Shown here piece after piece: positions 14,618 to 22,797 of a DNA stretch of 25,999 nucleotides; the stretch's first letter is position 1; each line of letters starts with the position of its first letter. This DNA comes from Methanobacteriota archaeon (GTDB lineage Archaea > Thermoplasmatota > Thermoplasmata > RBG-16-68-12), in contig VBLS01000112.1 in the NCBI GenBank assembly GCA_005878635.1, positions 1 through 25,999 on the forward strand, read 5' to 3'. Under the pieces are notes generated by a model, which was given only the letters and a program-made list of their open reading frames with translations, ran no database searches and was not told the DNA's origin. The position numbers and the translations under genes were made by a program.

Positions 14618-15397
14618 ATGCTCCTCGTGAAGCTCGGCGGAAGCGTCGTCACGGAGAAGGACAAACTCCGCACGGCCCGCCGTCCGGCGATCCGACGCCT
14701 CGCCGGGGAGCTCGCGGCGGTCCGCCAACCGCTCCTGGTCGTCCACGGCGCCGGCTCCTTCGGACACATCCTCGCGAGCCGTCATCGCTTGAACGAGGGC
14801 GGCTCGACCCCTGCGAAGCGCGCGGCCGCCGCGCGCGTCCAGGCGGATGTCCGCGACTTGGACCGCCTCATCGTGGATGCCCTGAACGCGGTCCGTCTCG
14901 CCGCGGCGTCGATCCCGCCCTCCGCGGTCCTCTCCCTGGACGATGGGAGCGTCTCTTCGATGGACCTGACGCCGTTCTTAGAGTTCGCCTCGATGGGTTT
15001 CACGCCGGTCACCTTCGGGGACGTCGTGCGGGACGTGCGGCGAGGTTTCTCCATCTGCTCCGGGGATCTGCTGATGCTCGAGCTCGCGCGCGCCTTCCGC
15101 CCCGATCGCGCGGTCTTCGTCGCCGACGTGGACGGCCTCTTCACCGCGGACCCGAAGCGCCGTCGCGACGCGCGACTGCTGGACAAGATTTCCGAGGCCG
15201 ACCTTTCGAAGATCGAGTTTTCCTCCGCCAAGCGGACCGACGTCACCGGGAGCATCGAGGGGAAGGTGCGCCGGATGTTCGAAATTGCGGGGCATACCGG
15301 CGAATGCCTCATCGTCAACGGTAACGTAAAGAACCGAGTCCGGGATGCACTCCGAGGCCGGCGGGTCGTCGGCACCCGGATCGCCCGAGGTCCCTGA
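14618..15397 (+). CDS. Isopentenyl phosphate kinase
   Basis: A 259-residue amino-acid-kinase-fold enzyme that phosphorylates isopentenyl phosphate to isopentenyl diphosphate, the last C5 step of the archaeal mevalonate pathways. Motifs in order: LLVKLGGSVVTEK at the N-terminus; VVHGAGSFGH (41-50) with H50, the histidine that contacts the substrate phosphate and distinguishes this family; ICSGDLLMLELA; VFVADVDGLFTADPKR; the lid segment TDVTGSIEGKVRRM; and LIVNGNV. Start chosen at ATG 14618 from promoter spacing and because known homologues begin with this M-L/I-L-K strand; GTG 14603 would add five residues. The IDI-2 gene begins one base after the stop. Its presence means the organism makes isopentenyl phosphate, so some pathway enzyme must decarboxylate a monophosphate-type precursor. 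Confidence 0.93.
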   Translation: MLLVKLGGSVVTEKDKLRTARRPAIRRLAGELAAVRQPLLVVHGAGSFGHILASRHRLNEGGSTPAKRAAAARVQADVRDLDRLIVDALNAVRLAAASIPPSAVLSLDDGSVSSMDLTPFLEFASMGFTPVTFGDVVRDVRRGFSICSGDLLMLELARAFRPDRAVFVADVDGLFTADPKRRRDARLLDKISEADLSKIEFSSAKRTDVTGSIEGKVRRMFEIAGHTGECLIVNGNVKNRVRDALRGRRVVGTRIARGP

Positions 15398-15398
15398 G

Positions 15399-16469
15399 AT
15401 GGTCGAGCCGTCGAAGACGGAACAGCGGAAGGCGGAGCACGTCAACATCATCCTGCAGGAGAACGTCTCCGCGGAATACAACTATTGGAACGACGTCCGC
15501 CTCGTGCACGATGCCCTCCCGGAGGTCGACCTGGACGCGATCGATCTGAGCGTGAAGTTCTTCGGCAAGAAGCTCCGGGCGCCCCTCATCATCTCCTCGA
15601 TGACCGGGGGATTCGGCATGGGGAAAGAGATCAATGCGAACCTCGCGAAGGCCGCGGCCGAGGTCGGGGTCGCGATGGGCGTCGGATCGCAGCGCGCCGC
15701 GCTGGAGAAGCCGGAGCTCGCCGCGACGTACGCGGTCGTGAAGGATCACGGCATCCCGCTCGTCTTCGCGAACCTCGGCGCGCCGCAGCTCGTGCCGCAG
15801 GAGGGCAAGAGGGCCTACGGCATCGCGGACGCGAAACGCGCGATCGACATGATCGACGCGGACGCCCTGATCATCCATCTCAATTTCCTGCAGGAGGTCG
15901 TGCAGCCGGAAGGAGACCGCCGGGCTAAGGGTTGCCTCGCGGCCATCCGGGCCCTCGCGGCGAAGTTCCCCGTCATGGCGAAGGAGACCGGCGCGGGGAT
16001 CTCGCGGGAGGCGGCGGCCCGACTCAAGGAGGCCGGCGTCCAGGCGATCGACGTGGGAGGACTCGGGGGCACCTCGTTCTCCGCGGTCGAACATTACCGG
16101 GCGCGGAAGGAGGCGTCGAGCCTGAAGGAACGCCTGGGGGCCACGTTCTGGAACTGGGGCATCCCGACGCCGGCGTCGATCATGCTCGCCGACGTGGGCC
16201 TCCCGCTCATCGCGACCGGCGGCATCCGGAGCGGCCTCGATGCCGCGAAGGGGATCGCCCTTGGGGCGACGATGGCCGGGATGGCGAAGCCGATGCTCGA
16301 GGCCGCGAAGGTCTCCGCCGACGCGGTCGTTGCGGAGCTGCGCGCGGTCATCGAGGAGCTCAAGGCCGCGATGTTCCTCACCGGGTCGACCTCGATTCCC
16401 GAGCTCCAGGAGCGGAAGGCCATCGTGAGCCCGCCGACCGCGAGTTGGCTCGAGGCGCGGGAAGCGTGA
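15399..16469 (+). CDS. fni: Type 2 isopentenyl-diphosphate delta-isomerase (FMN-dependent)
   Basis: A 356-residue IDI-2, a TIM-barrel flavoenzyme interconverting isopentenyl and dimethylallyl diphosphate. Diagnostic blocks: RKAEHVNI at the N-terminus; SSMTGG (66-71) for FMN; H160-L-N162-F-L-Q165-E166, carrying the active-site Gln and Glu, followed by PEGD; KETGAGIS; the glycine-rich DVGGLGGTSF; and ATGGIRSG. ATG 15399 is chosen because GAGGT lies seven bases before it and the IPK stop is one base upstream; an earlier in-frame ATG at 15345 would overlap IPK by 53 bases and add 18 unconserved residues. It sits between IPK and the prenyl synthase in a tight plus-strand run and supplies the allylic primer for chain elongation. 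Confidence 0.94.
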   Translation: MVEPSKTEQRKAEHVNIILQENVSAEYNYWNDVRLVHDALPEVDLDAIDLSVKFFGKKLRAPLIISSMTGGFGMGKEINANLAKAAAEVGVAMGVGSQRAALEKPELAATYAVVKDHGIPLVFANLGAPQLVPQEGKRAYGIADAKRAIDMIDADALIIHLNFLQEVVQPEGDRRAKGCLAAIRALAAKFPVMAKETGAGISREAAARLKEAGVQAIDVGGLGGTSFSAVEHYRARKEASSLKERLGATFWNWGIPTPASIMLADVGLPLIATGGIRSGLDAAKGIALGATMAGMAKPMLEAAKVSADAVVAELRAVIEELKAAMFLTGSTSIPELQERKAIVSPPTASWLEAREA

Positions 16470-16473
16470 CCCG

Positions 16474-17595
16474 ATGACCTCGACGGGTTCGGAGTCGGCG
16501 GAGGCACGACTCGAATCCCTGCTGAAGCCGTATCGAGACCTTTCGAACGAGCACATGGAATTGATCTGGACGGAGTTCGCCGCGGAGCATCCCGCGGGAT
16601 CCTTTCCGTCGACGAAGACGATGCGTCAGAATTCGCGTCTCTTCCTGGCGGGGAAACGGTACCGGTTCGCCCTCGCGCTCGCCGGTTACCGATTGCTCAT
16701 GGGGGACCGACCCTCCCGCGATCTGGAACGGGCCGCAACGTGGCTCGAGTGGTACCATCTCTACACGCTCTTCCTCGACGACATCATGGACGAGGACTTC
16801 CGCCGGCGGACGTTCCCGAGCGCGTGGTCCTCGAACGCCCGCCTGTACCGCGGCGCCGACGCCGCGCGGCCTGCGACCGTCTTCCGGACGCGCCGACATC
16901 GGTACGGGGTCTCGCAGGCGATCCTCGACGCGCTCCGCATCCGCTCCCTTGCGGAGGGGGCGATCGAGCGCGCGGTCGGCCTCCATCCGTCCGTCCGGTT
17001 GGAGTTGCTCGCCGAGTTGACGACCGTCGACCTGATCCTCAGCGACGGTCAAGGCCTCGACATCGACTTCGAACGGGCGGCGGACATCCCGGAGGAAGCC
17101 TACGTCCGGATGAGCGAGGCGAAGACGGCCCGCCTCTACGTGGGAGCGGCCGCGACGGCGGCGATCGCCGCCCGGGCCTCCTCGGAGGACCGAGCCGCGC
17201 TCGAGGCGTACGCGCGGGCCTTCGCAATCGCGTTCCAAGATCGTGACGATCTCCTCGGATCGGGAGTCGTCGCTTCGCGGATTGGCGGATCGTCGGAAGG
17301 GGACATCCGGCAAGGCAAGAGGACCCGCCTGTATGTCCTCGCCCGCGGACGGCTCCGCGGCGGGGATCGGACCGCCTTCCTCCGGGCCTACGGCCGGGGG
17401 ACGAAGACGACGAAGCGCGATGTCGCGGTCGTGCGGGACCTCCTTCGGACCCATGTCTTGCCCGCCATGGAGGATCGCATCCGGGAGTACCAGAAGGCCG
17501 CGCGGGACGCGTTGCGTCGGCTCCCGGCCCGCGATCCGGACGCGAAGCAATTCCTGGAAGCCCTCATCGAGGCCCAAGGTTCGCGGGAGGCGTGA
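16474..17595 (+). CDS. Trans-polyprenyl diphosphate synthase, probably geranylgeranyl diphosphate synthase
   Basis: A 373-residue all-helical prenyltransferase that elongates dimethylallyl diphosphate with isopentenyl diphosphate for archaeal lipid chains. The basic motif FLAGKRYR (58-64), the first aspartate-rich motif DDIMD (102-106) and the second, DDLLG (258-262), are visible, followed by GDIRQGKRT. Glycine as last residue of the second motif is normal in archaeal members. Y97 is the fifth residue before the first motif; a bulky aromatic there limits chain length to about C20 in studied archaeal enzymes, so geranylgeranyl diphosphate is the likely product. It is somewhat longer than the usual 320-340 residues because of N- and C-terminal extensions. 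It begins four bases after the isomerase stop. Confidence 0.9.
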   Translation: MTSTGSESAEARLESLLKPYRDLSNEHMELIWTEFAAEHPAGSFPSTKTMRQNSRLFLAGKRYRFALALAGYRLLMGDRPSRDLERAATWLEWYHLYTLFLDDIMDEDFRRRTFPSAWSSNARLYRGADAARPATVFRTRRHRYGVSQAILDALRIRSLAEGAIERAVGLHPSVRLELLAELTTVDLILSDGQGLDIDFERAADIPEEAYVRMSEAKTARLYVGAAATAAIAARASSEDRAALEAYARAFAIAFQDRDDLLGSGVVASRIGGSSEGDIRQGKRTRLYVLARGRLRGGDRTAFLRAYGRGTKTTKRDVAVVRDLLRTHVLPAMEDRIREYQKAARDALRRLPARDPDAKQFLEALIEAQGSREA

Positions 17596-17637
17596 CCGGT
17601 CCCGGCGGTCGCAACGTGCGATCAGGCCCTCGCGGTT

Positions 17638-17816
17638 GTGGCCCAGGCCCTTGAGGTCGCGAAGCGGGCGAAGGACTTCGGGCAGGGTGTGAGCGGCGCC
17701 GCAGCTGGTGAACGGATGTCGCGATTCGATGTGAACGCGGCGACTACGACAACGCGATGCGGTTCGCCGAAGAAGTCTTACGAATCTTCGGCGGGATCCC
17801 ACCCGCCCATCGATGA
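17638..17816 (+). pseudogene. Possible frameshifted small ORF after the prenyl synthase
   Basis: The first part is read from GTG 17638 (VAQALEVAKRAKDFGQGVSG, then AAAGE). The second lies in another frame between stops at 17709 and 17814 (CERGDYDNAMRFAEEV, then LRIFGG and IPPAHR). Joined by one missing base somewhere in 17708-17738, they give a continuous alpha-helical product of about 59 residues with high third-position GC in both parts. Neither half alone looks like a complete gene. It could be a decayed gene, an assembly error, or chance. I cannot assign a family; the helix-turn-helix-like pattern around RGDYDNAM is reminiscent of TPR or HEPN-type helices, but this is weak. Confidence 0.3.
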
Positions 17817-17837
17817 GGAAGACCGAACGATTGCTAA

Positions 17838-18533
17838 TCAGTCCTCGAGCCCGCGGGCGGTGATTCGGAAGGTCGCCCGCATCCCCTCTTCGCGGTGTCG
17901 ATGCTTGTCGAGGACCGCCGTCCGCAGCGACGCTCCCGACCGTTCGAACCGCAGGATCGTCTTCGCGTTGTGGCTCAACATGTGGCCGCCGAGCGGCAGG
18001 TAGGCGCCGGTGTCGATGTCCGTGTACACCTGCGACGTGACGACGACGGGCATGCCGCGTTGCCGCGAGACCCGGAGGAGCTTGCCGATCTGCCGCGTGA
18101 GGCCGTACCGCTCGTCGCGCCGGGTCTCGTCGCGCATCGTGAGTCGGTAATGCATCGTGATGCTGTCGATGACGATCAGGCCGACCTCCCGGTTGCCCTC
18201 CGAGAGCTTGACGGCCTTCTCGATGAACTTCTCCTGCTCCTCGAAGCTGTACGGCTCGGAGAAGAGGATGTTCTTCGCGACGACCTCGAAGTCGTCCCCG
18301 CAGATCTGCCGCAGCCGCTCGAGCGAGACGCCTTCCGTGTCGATGTAGATCACCTTGTGTCCCGCGCGGACGACGTTCCGCGCGAGCTGCAGGCAGAAGT
18401 TCGTCTTGCCGCTCCCCGCCTCTCCATGGAGGAGGGTGATGCATCCCTCCTCGACTCCCCCGCCCAAGAGGTCGTCCAGGGCTCGGCAGCCCAGGGCCAC
18501 CGTCATCTGCGCGGTCAAAGCCTCGGCGCCCAT
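17838..18533 (-). CDS. radB: RadB, archaeal RecA/Rad51 paralogue
   Basis: A 231-residue RecA-fold ATPase. Walker A is GEAGSGKT (37-44) and Walker B LIVID (119-123). The opening ALDDLLGGGVEEGCITLLHG and the block QIGKLLRVSRQRGMPVVVTSQVYTD (split by the usual L1 loop) match RadB and RadA. It lacks the N-terminal helix-hairpin-helix domain of RadA and is short, which identifies RadB, a euryarchaeal accessory recombination protein thought to assist RadA. The start ATG shares one base with the NMD3 stop (TAATG), so translation is probably coupled; a start at M10 is possible. It converges on the plus-strand prenyl synthase and the broken ORF. Confidence 0.93.
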   Translation of the reverse strand: MGAEALTAQMTVALGCRALDDLLGGGVEEGCITLLHGEAGSGKTNFCLQLARNVVRAGHKVIYIDTEGVSLERLRQICGDDFEVVAKNILFSEPYSFEEQEKFIEKAVKLSEGNREVGLIVIDSITMHYRLTMRDETRRDERYGLTRQIGKLLRVSRQRGMPVVVTSQVYTDIDTGAYLPLGGHMLSHNAKTILRFERSGASLRTAVLDKHRHREEGMRATFRITARGLED

Positions 18534-19558
18534 TAATCCTTCGAGCCCTCGGGCGGGAGATTCGACAGGTACGCGGCCTCCGAGGTCCAGACGACGACGG
18601 CTCGCGCCGCGGGCCTCTTCGAAGCCGGTCGGAGGGGACGCTCTTCCGCGGTCTGCGGATGGATCGCGACGAGCTCGCCGGAATCGAGCCGGGCCAGTTG
18701 CGCCTCAAAACGTTCCGCGTCGATCCGGTTCGCCCCGCGGACGTCCTTCGGCTTGAAGCGGCTCGACTCGCCCGTCGCGAGGTCTCGGAGGACGACGAAC
18801 GGTCGGACCGACGTCACTTCCGCGACGGCCCCCTTGTGACGCACGACGTCGCCCTTCTGGAAGGCCGGCAGGCGGACGAGGGCCGTGACCCGGTAGACCT
18901 CGCGGCCCTGCCGCTGACCGAACAGCTTCGGCGAGGCCGTCACCGTGCCGCCGAAGGCCCCCGCGAGATCCCGCGCGAGCCCCTTGGCCAGCGCGTTCGT
19001 GCTCACGTAGAAGTCGAGGCCGCCATGGACCTCTTCGATGCGCGAGACGAAGGCCTCGGGGTCCTCCGACCGATCGATGCGCGCGGCGACGAACGTCCGG
19101 GCGGCCCGCACTTCGCGCGGCGCGAGTTCGCGGTCCTCCCCCCGGACTTGGAGGATTCCCTCGTAATACCGTCCGCGTTGCTTCTGGCACGCGTCGCAGT
19201 ACGAGGGCTTGATGCGAATCCGGACCTGGAAATCTTGGACCGCGGTCAGCTCCTGGAAACGGCCCGCCGCCTTGACCCGGACGGAGAGGTTGTTCGCGTC
19301 CTCCTCCCGTGCGACGTGGGTGAAGCTGAGCCGTTCATAGGGAGCGAGGGGCGGCATCGCCTCGCGGAGCAGTTGCGGGATCACCAGGTCGCGATCCGCC
19401 TTCGTCCAGCCGGACCGGAGACGGTACGACCCGCAGGACTGACAGCGCGGGACGTCGATGAACTCGACCGGCGCGACGATCGGATGCCGTTTCCGAAAGC
19501 AGTTCGCGCAGAGGCCTTCGTAGACCGGGCCTTCCGCCCCGCACTCGACGCAGAACAT
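18533..19558 (-). CDS. NMD3 family ribosomal large-subunit biogenesis factor
   Basis: A 341-residue archaeal NMD3. Cysteine pairs form the treble zinc region: C3/C6 and C17/C20 (MFCVECG, CANC), C39/C42 (CQSCGS) and C121/C124 (CDACQKQRGRYY). The later part includes the typical GLDFYVSTNALAKGLARDL block and an OB-like segment near QKGDVVRHKG. In eukaryotes NMD3 is the export adaptor for the 60S subunit; archaea have no nucleus, so a role in late large-subunit maturation is assumed. The C-terminal tail of about 40 residues is rich in Arg and Pro and unlike the conserved core. ATG 19558 is supported by the MFCVECG start and a TATA-like element about 33 bases upstream. RadB follows with a one-base overlap. 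Confidence 0.92.
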   Translation of the reverse strand: MFCVECGAEGPVYEGLCANCFRKRHPIVAPVEFIDVPRCQSCGSYRLRSGWTKADRDLVIPQLLREAMPPLAPYERLSFTHVAREEDANNLSVRVKAAGRFQELTAVQDFQVRIRIKPSYCDACQKQRGRYYEGILQVRGEDRELAPREVRAARTFVAARIDRSEDPEAFVSRIEEVHGGLDFYVSTNALAKGLARDLAGAFGGTVTASPKLFGQRQGREVYRVTALVRLPAFQKGDVVRHKGAVAEVTSVRPFVVLRDLATGESSRFKPKDVRGANRIDAERFEAQLARLDSGELVAIHPQTAEERPLRPASKRPAARAVVVWTSEAAYLSNLPPEGSKD

Positions 19559-19587
19559 GGGTTCCTTTTTTCCATTCGCGCCGCGCT

Positions 19588-19595
19588 ACTTAAGT
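19588..19595 (-). promoter_or_regulatory. TATA-like promoter of the NMD3-RadB pair
   Basis: ACTTAAGT, centred about 33 bases before ATG 19558. A short leader of five to eight bases would carry AAGGAA directly before the start. Confidence 0.45.
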
Positions 19596-19637
19596 GCTGG
19601 TGTGGCCGAGCCGCCCCGGATATCCGGACGGAAGGCC

Positions 19638-19645
19638 ATAAGTAT
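19638..19645 (+). promoter_or_regulatory. TATA-like promoter of the membrane protein gene
   Basis: ATAAGTAT, centred about 27 bases before ATG 19669, fits a leaderless transcript. It is divergent from the NMD3 promoter in a 110-base gap. Confidence 0.5.
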
Positions 19646-19668
19646 CCGTCGGCGCGTCGGCTCCGGGG

Positions 19669-20256
19669 ATGGCGAAGAGAGAACCGTCTTGGTGGCGCTT
19701 GCGACAGATCCGCCACCGGGACGCGGTCATCCTCGCCATCCTCTCCGCCGCGTGCCTCCTTGGCGGGCAGGTCACCGACAACGCAACCCAGTGCGCCTCT
19801 CCGCCCTGCAGCATCTCGGGGATCTACGAGGATTACGTCGCGCCCTACCTCAACAACCCGCCGGTCCTCGTCGTCCTCATCTTGCTCGCCTTGTTGGGCT
19901 TCACGACGTACTTCGGCGGCATCTTCGTCCTCCTCGGCGGACTCCATTTCTCCTGGGGCCGAGTCGGACGGGGTCGGTTCCTCCTGGGACTCGGGTTGGG
20001 CGTGAGCTTGCTCGGCCTCGTCGGTCGCCTCTCGCGGACGATCCTCACGACCGGAAGGCCGTTCGGCGATCCGCTGATCGCGCTCCTCGCCGTCACCGCC
20101 AGTCTCTCGGGCCTCGGCATCCTCCTGGGGATCGTCAGCCACACCCTCATGGGAAAGTACGCGCTGATGCTCAAGAAGCACGCCAAGCGGGTCCTGCGTC
20201 GCTGGCGCAAGTCCCGACGACCCACGGACCGGTCGTCGAAGTCGCGGGTCACATGA
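19669..20256 (+). CDS. Four-helix integral membrane protein, function unknown
   Basis: A 195-residue protein with hydrophobic segments at about residues 18-34, 64-92 (one long or two short helices), 103-120 and 136-158. The N-terminus is basic. A loop of about 30 residues after the first helix carries two cysteines (C42, C47) that could form a disulfide if external. The C-terminal 30 residues are strongly basic (KHAKRVLRRWRKSRR), consistent with a cytoplasmic tail that might contact nucleic acid, ribosomes or acidic lipids. I do not recognise a family. ATG 19669 is supported by the TATA-like element 27 bases upstream. The 3' end overlaps the convergent DUF424 gene by eight bases, so the two transcripts must be antisense to each other there. 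Confidence 0.75.
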   Translation: MAKREPSWWRLRQIRHRDAVILAILSAACLLGGQVTDNATQCASPPCSISGIYEDYVAPYLNNPPVLVVLILLALLGFTTYFGGIFVLLGGLHFSWGRVGRGRFLLGLGLGVSLLGLVGRLSRTILTTGRPFGDPLIALLAVTASLSGLGILLGIVSHTLMGKYALMLKKHAKRVLRRWRKSRRPTDRSSKSRVT

Positions 20257-20542
20257 GCACGAACTGCGCGTGCGGCACGCCGTCGATCCACAGGATGCCG
20301 CCGTCAGAGACGAACCCCGCGCGCATCGCGGCCTCGACGGTCTCTTGGCCGACGAAGTTGCCGATCGTCGCGAGCTTGAGGTTCGAGATGAACCCTTCCT
20401 CCGAGACGACGTCGCCCTCGTAGAACTTGCCGACCTCGATTTTGAACTTGCCCTCGCGGAACGTCTTGCCCACCAAGTCCGCATCGGCCGCCGCGACCAA
20501 GGTCTCTTTCCCTTGGTGGTACACCTTCATGCGGATCGGCAT
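20249..20542 (-). CDS. DUF424 family archaeal protein
   Basis: A 97-residue protein matching the archaeal DUF424 family: the opening MKVYHQGKETLVAAAD, the DLVGKTFREGKFKIEV block, FYEGDVV, and ATIGNFVGQETVEAAMRAGFV. The family is widespread in archaea, biochemically uncharacterised, and often found with translation or replication genes. It lies 13 bases downstream of the MCM stop on the same strand and is probably co-transcribed with it. No Shine-Dalgarno sequence is visible. The start could be ATG 20542 (MPIRMKVY) or ATG 20530, the latter giving the more typical N-terminus MKVYHQ. Confidence 0.88.
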   Translation of the reverse strand: MPIRMKVYHQGKETLVAAADADLVGKTFREGKFKIEVGKFYEGDVVSEEGFISNLKLATIGNFVGQETVEAAMRAGFVSDGGILWIDGVPHAQFVLM

Positions 20543-20555
20543 CGAAGGATCGCGG

Positions 20556-22706
20556 CTACAATCGTTCGACGAGCTTATACTTGTTTTTGACGGGGCTGTA
20601 AATCTCCCCTTCCTGCGCCCAACGTTTCAGCCACGAGTCGACCTTCGCAGGAGGGATGCCCCGTTCTTGGGCCAGACGGACGATGTCCTCGTAATCCGCG
20701 ACGCCTTCCGGTCCCGCGAGCTCGTTGATGATGTCGCGGATCGAGATGATCTGTTCCCGCTGCGACTGGCTGATTCCGGTCTGGATGATGTCGATGTCGA
20801 AGCGGCCCTCCTCGCCGGCGACCTTGCCCATCCAGTACTCGACGATCCGGACCGCGCGATCCGCGTCGTCCACGGTGACCGCTTCGCTGAGTCGAATCCG
20901 CGCGCCGGCTTCCGCGAGGCGGATGATCGCTTCGAGCTGTCGCGGGGTGATCGGCACGCTGGAACCGGCCGCCTCGCCGGTCTTCCGGATGTCGAGGTAT
21001 TTTTTCTCGATGACCGACATGGCCTCGGTCGTCATGATCGGGTAGATGCGCTTCGCATACGCGACGTACTTGCGGAGGAAGTCCGGGTTCAGATGCGGCG
21101 TGTACGGTTCCTCGAGGGCTTGCGTCTCCTCCGTGACCAGTCCGGCCTCCCGGCGCTTTCGGATCTCCCCGACGCGGTGGCCCTTCAGGATATGATCCGC
21201 CAGTTCCCGATCTCGGTCCGCTTGCGGCCGATCGATCATGGAGAAGATGATATCGAAACGACTGAGCAGCGCGGGCGGGAGGTCGATTTGTTCCGAGATG
21301 TACTTGTGCTCGTCGAACCGGCCGAACTTCGGATTCGCGGCGGCGAGGACCGCGCATCGCGACTGGAGGACGGCCGTGATTCCTGCTTTAGCGACACTAA
21401 TCCGTTGCTGTTCCATCGCTTCATGGATCGCGGATCGATCCTGCGGGTTCATCTTTTCGATTTCGTCGATGCATGCAAGTCCGAGATCCGCAAGGACCAA
21501 CGCACCCGCTTCGAGGGTCCAACGGCCTTCTCCGAATTCATCGCGAACGGCGCTGGCCGTAAGTCCGGCTGCGGTTGAAGATTTGCCGGTTGCGTAGATC
21601 CCACGCGGAGATAGCCTACTCATGTACGACAGCAACTCGCTCTTCCCGATCCCCGGGTCTCCGACCATGAGCACGTGGATATCCCCGCGGATCCGGCGGC
21701 CGTCCGGCATGACCTTCGGGACGCCGCTGAACAGCTGCAGGGCGAGCGCCTCCTTCTCCACGTACATGCCGTACATCGATGGCGCGATCGAGGCGGTGAT
21801 CATCCGGAAGATGTCCGGACTCGCGCCCGTCTCACGGATGAGCCGCGCGTCCTCCTCCGTCACCTCGATCTCTTCGAACTCGACCTGCTCCTTTTCGACC
21901 GAGTTCACGTCCATGAAGATGTCGAAGAGGGTGGACTTCGCCCCAGGCCGGCCTTTCTGGATGCTTCGGAGCACGCCGCTCATGATGACTCGCTCTCCCG
22001 GGGTGATGCGACCGGTCAGGTCGTCTTCCAGATACAGCGTGAGCCGCTGCGGCTCTTCGCCGCCGCGCAAGCCCTCCGGCGACTCCTGGATCTCGAGCTT
22101 CTGCGTGTCGAGGTACATCGACGTCTCGGTCATCAGGCGGAATTTCGTCGCGCTCGCCGACCGTTTGCAGCCTCCCTGTTCCTCATAGCATTCGAGCGGC
22201 TCCCGGAACGCCTGCCCGTCCTGAGGCTCCTTGATGATCGTCCCGCAACGGAGGCACTGGAAGAGCGCGTCCGTCACGCGCGGACGGACCTCGGTCGACT
22301 TGCGCACGAGGCCCTCGACGGCGATGTATTGGCCAAGGTGCTTCGCCCTCAGGTCGCGAATCGGCACGCGCCGGTCCCTGGGCAGGGCTTTGACCCGCAA
22401 GTGGATCTGGGCCGCCTCATCGCCCGGCGGCGCGAGCCGCCGGATCGCCTCCTCCCCCGCCATGAGGACGTTCAGCGGGTGACGCAAGAGGTAGATCGCC
22501 ATGTCCGTGTCGAACCGGTTCAGCTCGTCGAACACGACGGAGAGGCTACGGTCCTCCGGAAATCGATCCGCGATCGCGATGATCTTGGAGAGGTAACCGA
22601 ATTCCTCGAAGAACTCCTCCCACTTTGCGATGAGCTCGTCCTGCGGGAACTCTACGAGCACCTCTTTCTCCCGACCCGGAGGCGGCGCAGTATCGGGAAG
22701 GCTCAT
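20556..22706 (-). CDS. mcm: Replicative DNA helicase MCM
   Basis: A 716-residue archaeal MCM, the hexameric 3'-5' helicase of the replication fork. The N-terminal helical domain (about 20-110) precedes an OB fold with a zinc site C151, C154, C173 and C180. The AAA+ core has Walker A GDPGIGKS (349-356), Walker B CIDEIEKM (412-419), sensor 1 AAANP and the arginine finger R483 in LLSRFD. The C-terminal 80 residues look like the usual winged helix (SWLKRWAQEGEIYSPVKNKYKLVE). ATG 22706 gives the normal family length; the frame extends upstream by 67 codons, but that part is unlike MCM and overlaps the zinc-ribbon ORF. AAAGGG lies just before the start, and a weak TATA-like CTAAAC sits near 22752. 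No intein is present. DUF424 follows. Confidence 0.96.
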   Translation of the reverse strand: MSLPDTAPPPGREKEVLVEFPQDELIAKWEEFFEEFGYLSKIIAIADRFPEDRSLSVVFDELNRFDTDMAIYLLRHPLNVLMAGEEAIRRLAPPGDEAAQIHLRVKALPRDRRVPIRDLRAKHLGQYIAVEGLVRKSTEVRPRVTDALFQCLRCGTIIKEPQDGQAFREPLECYEEQGGCKRSASATKFRLMTETSMYLDTQKLEIQESPEGLRGGEEPQRLTLYLEDDLTGRITPGERVIMSGVLRSIQKGRPGAKSTLFDIFMDVNSVEKEQVEFEEIEVTEEDARLIRETGASPDIFRMITASIAPSMYGMYVEKEALALQLFSGVPKVMPDGRRIRGDIHVLMVGDPGIGKSELLSYMSRLSPRGIYATGKSSTAAGLTASAVRDEFGEGRWTLEAGALVLADLGLACIDEIEKMNPQDRSAIHEAMEQQRISVAKAGITAVLQSRCAVLAAANPKFGRFDEHKYISEQIDLPPALLSRFDIIFSMIDRPQADRDRELADHILKGHRVGEIRKRREAGLVTEETQALEEPYTPHLNPDFLRKYVAYAKRIYPIMTTEAMSVIEKKYLDIRKTGEAAGSSVPITPRQLEAIIRLAEAGARIRLSEAVTVDDADRAVRIVEYWMGKVAGEEGRFDIDIIQTGISQSQREQIISIRDIINELAGPEGVADYEDIVRLAQERGIPPAKVDSWLKRWAQEGEIYSPVKNKYKLVERL

Positions 22707-22797
22707 ATCCCTTTGAGTCCCCCTTCCGATGGCCGCCGGGTCACGCGTGAGTTTAGGTCGGACCGTTTCCACTGGAACGAACGCCTTGCAAGTGCCA

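Noticed and set aside
17596..17837. Structured RNA gene such as SRP RNA in this gap
   Set aside because: I looked for the conserved SRP and RNase P cores and could not place them; the split reading frame explains the sequence better.
16378..18708. A 776-codon minus-strand frame covering the prenyl synthase and part of RadB
   Set aside because: It crosses two well-supported genes on both strands and its translation has no recognisable motif.
18659..20005. A 448-codon plus-strand frame opposite NMD3
   Set aside because: Antisense to a gene with zinc-finger cysteines and family blocks; composition typical of a GC-rich shadow frame.
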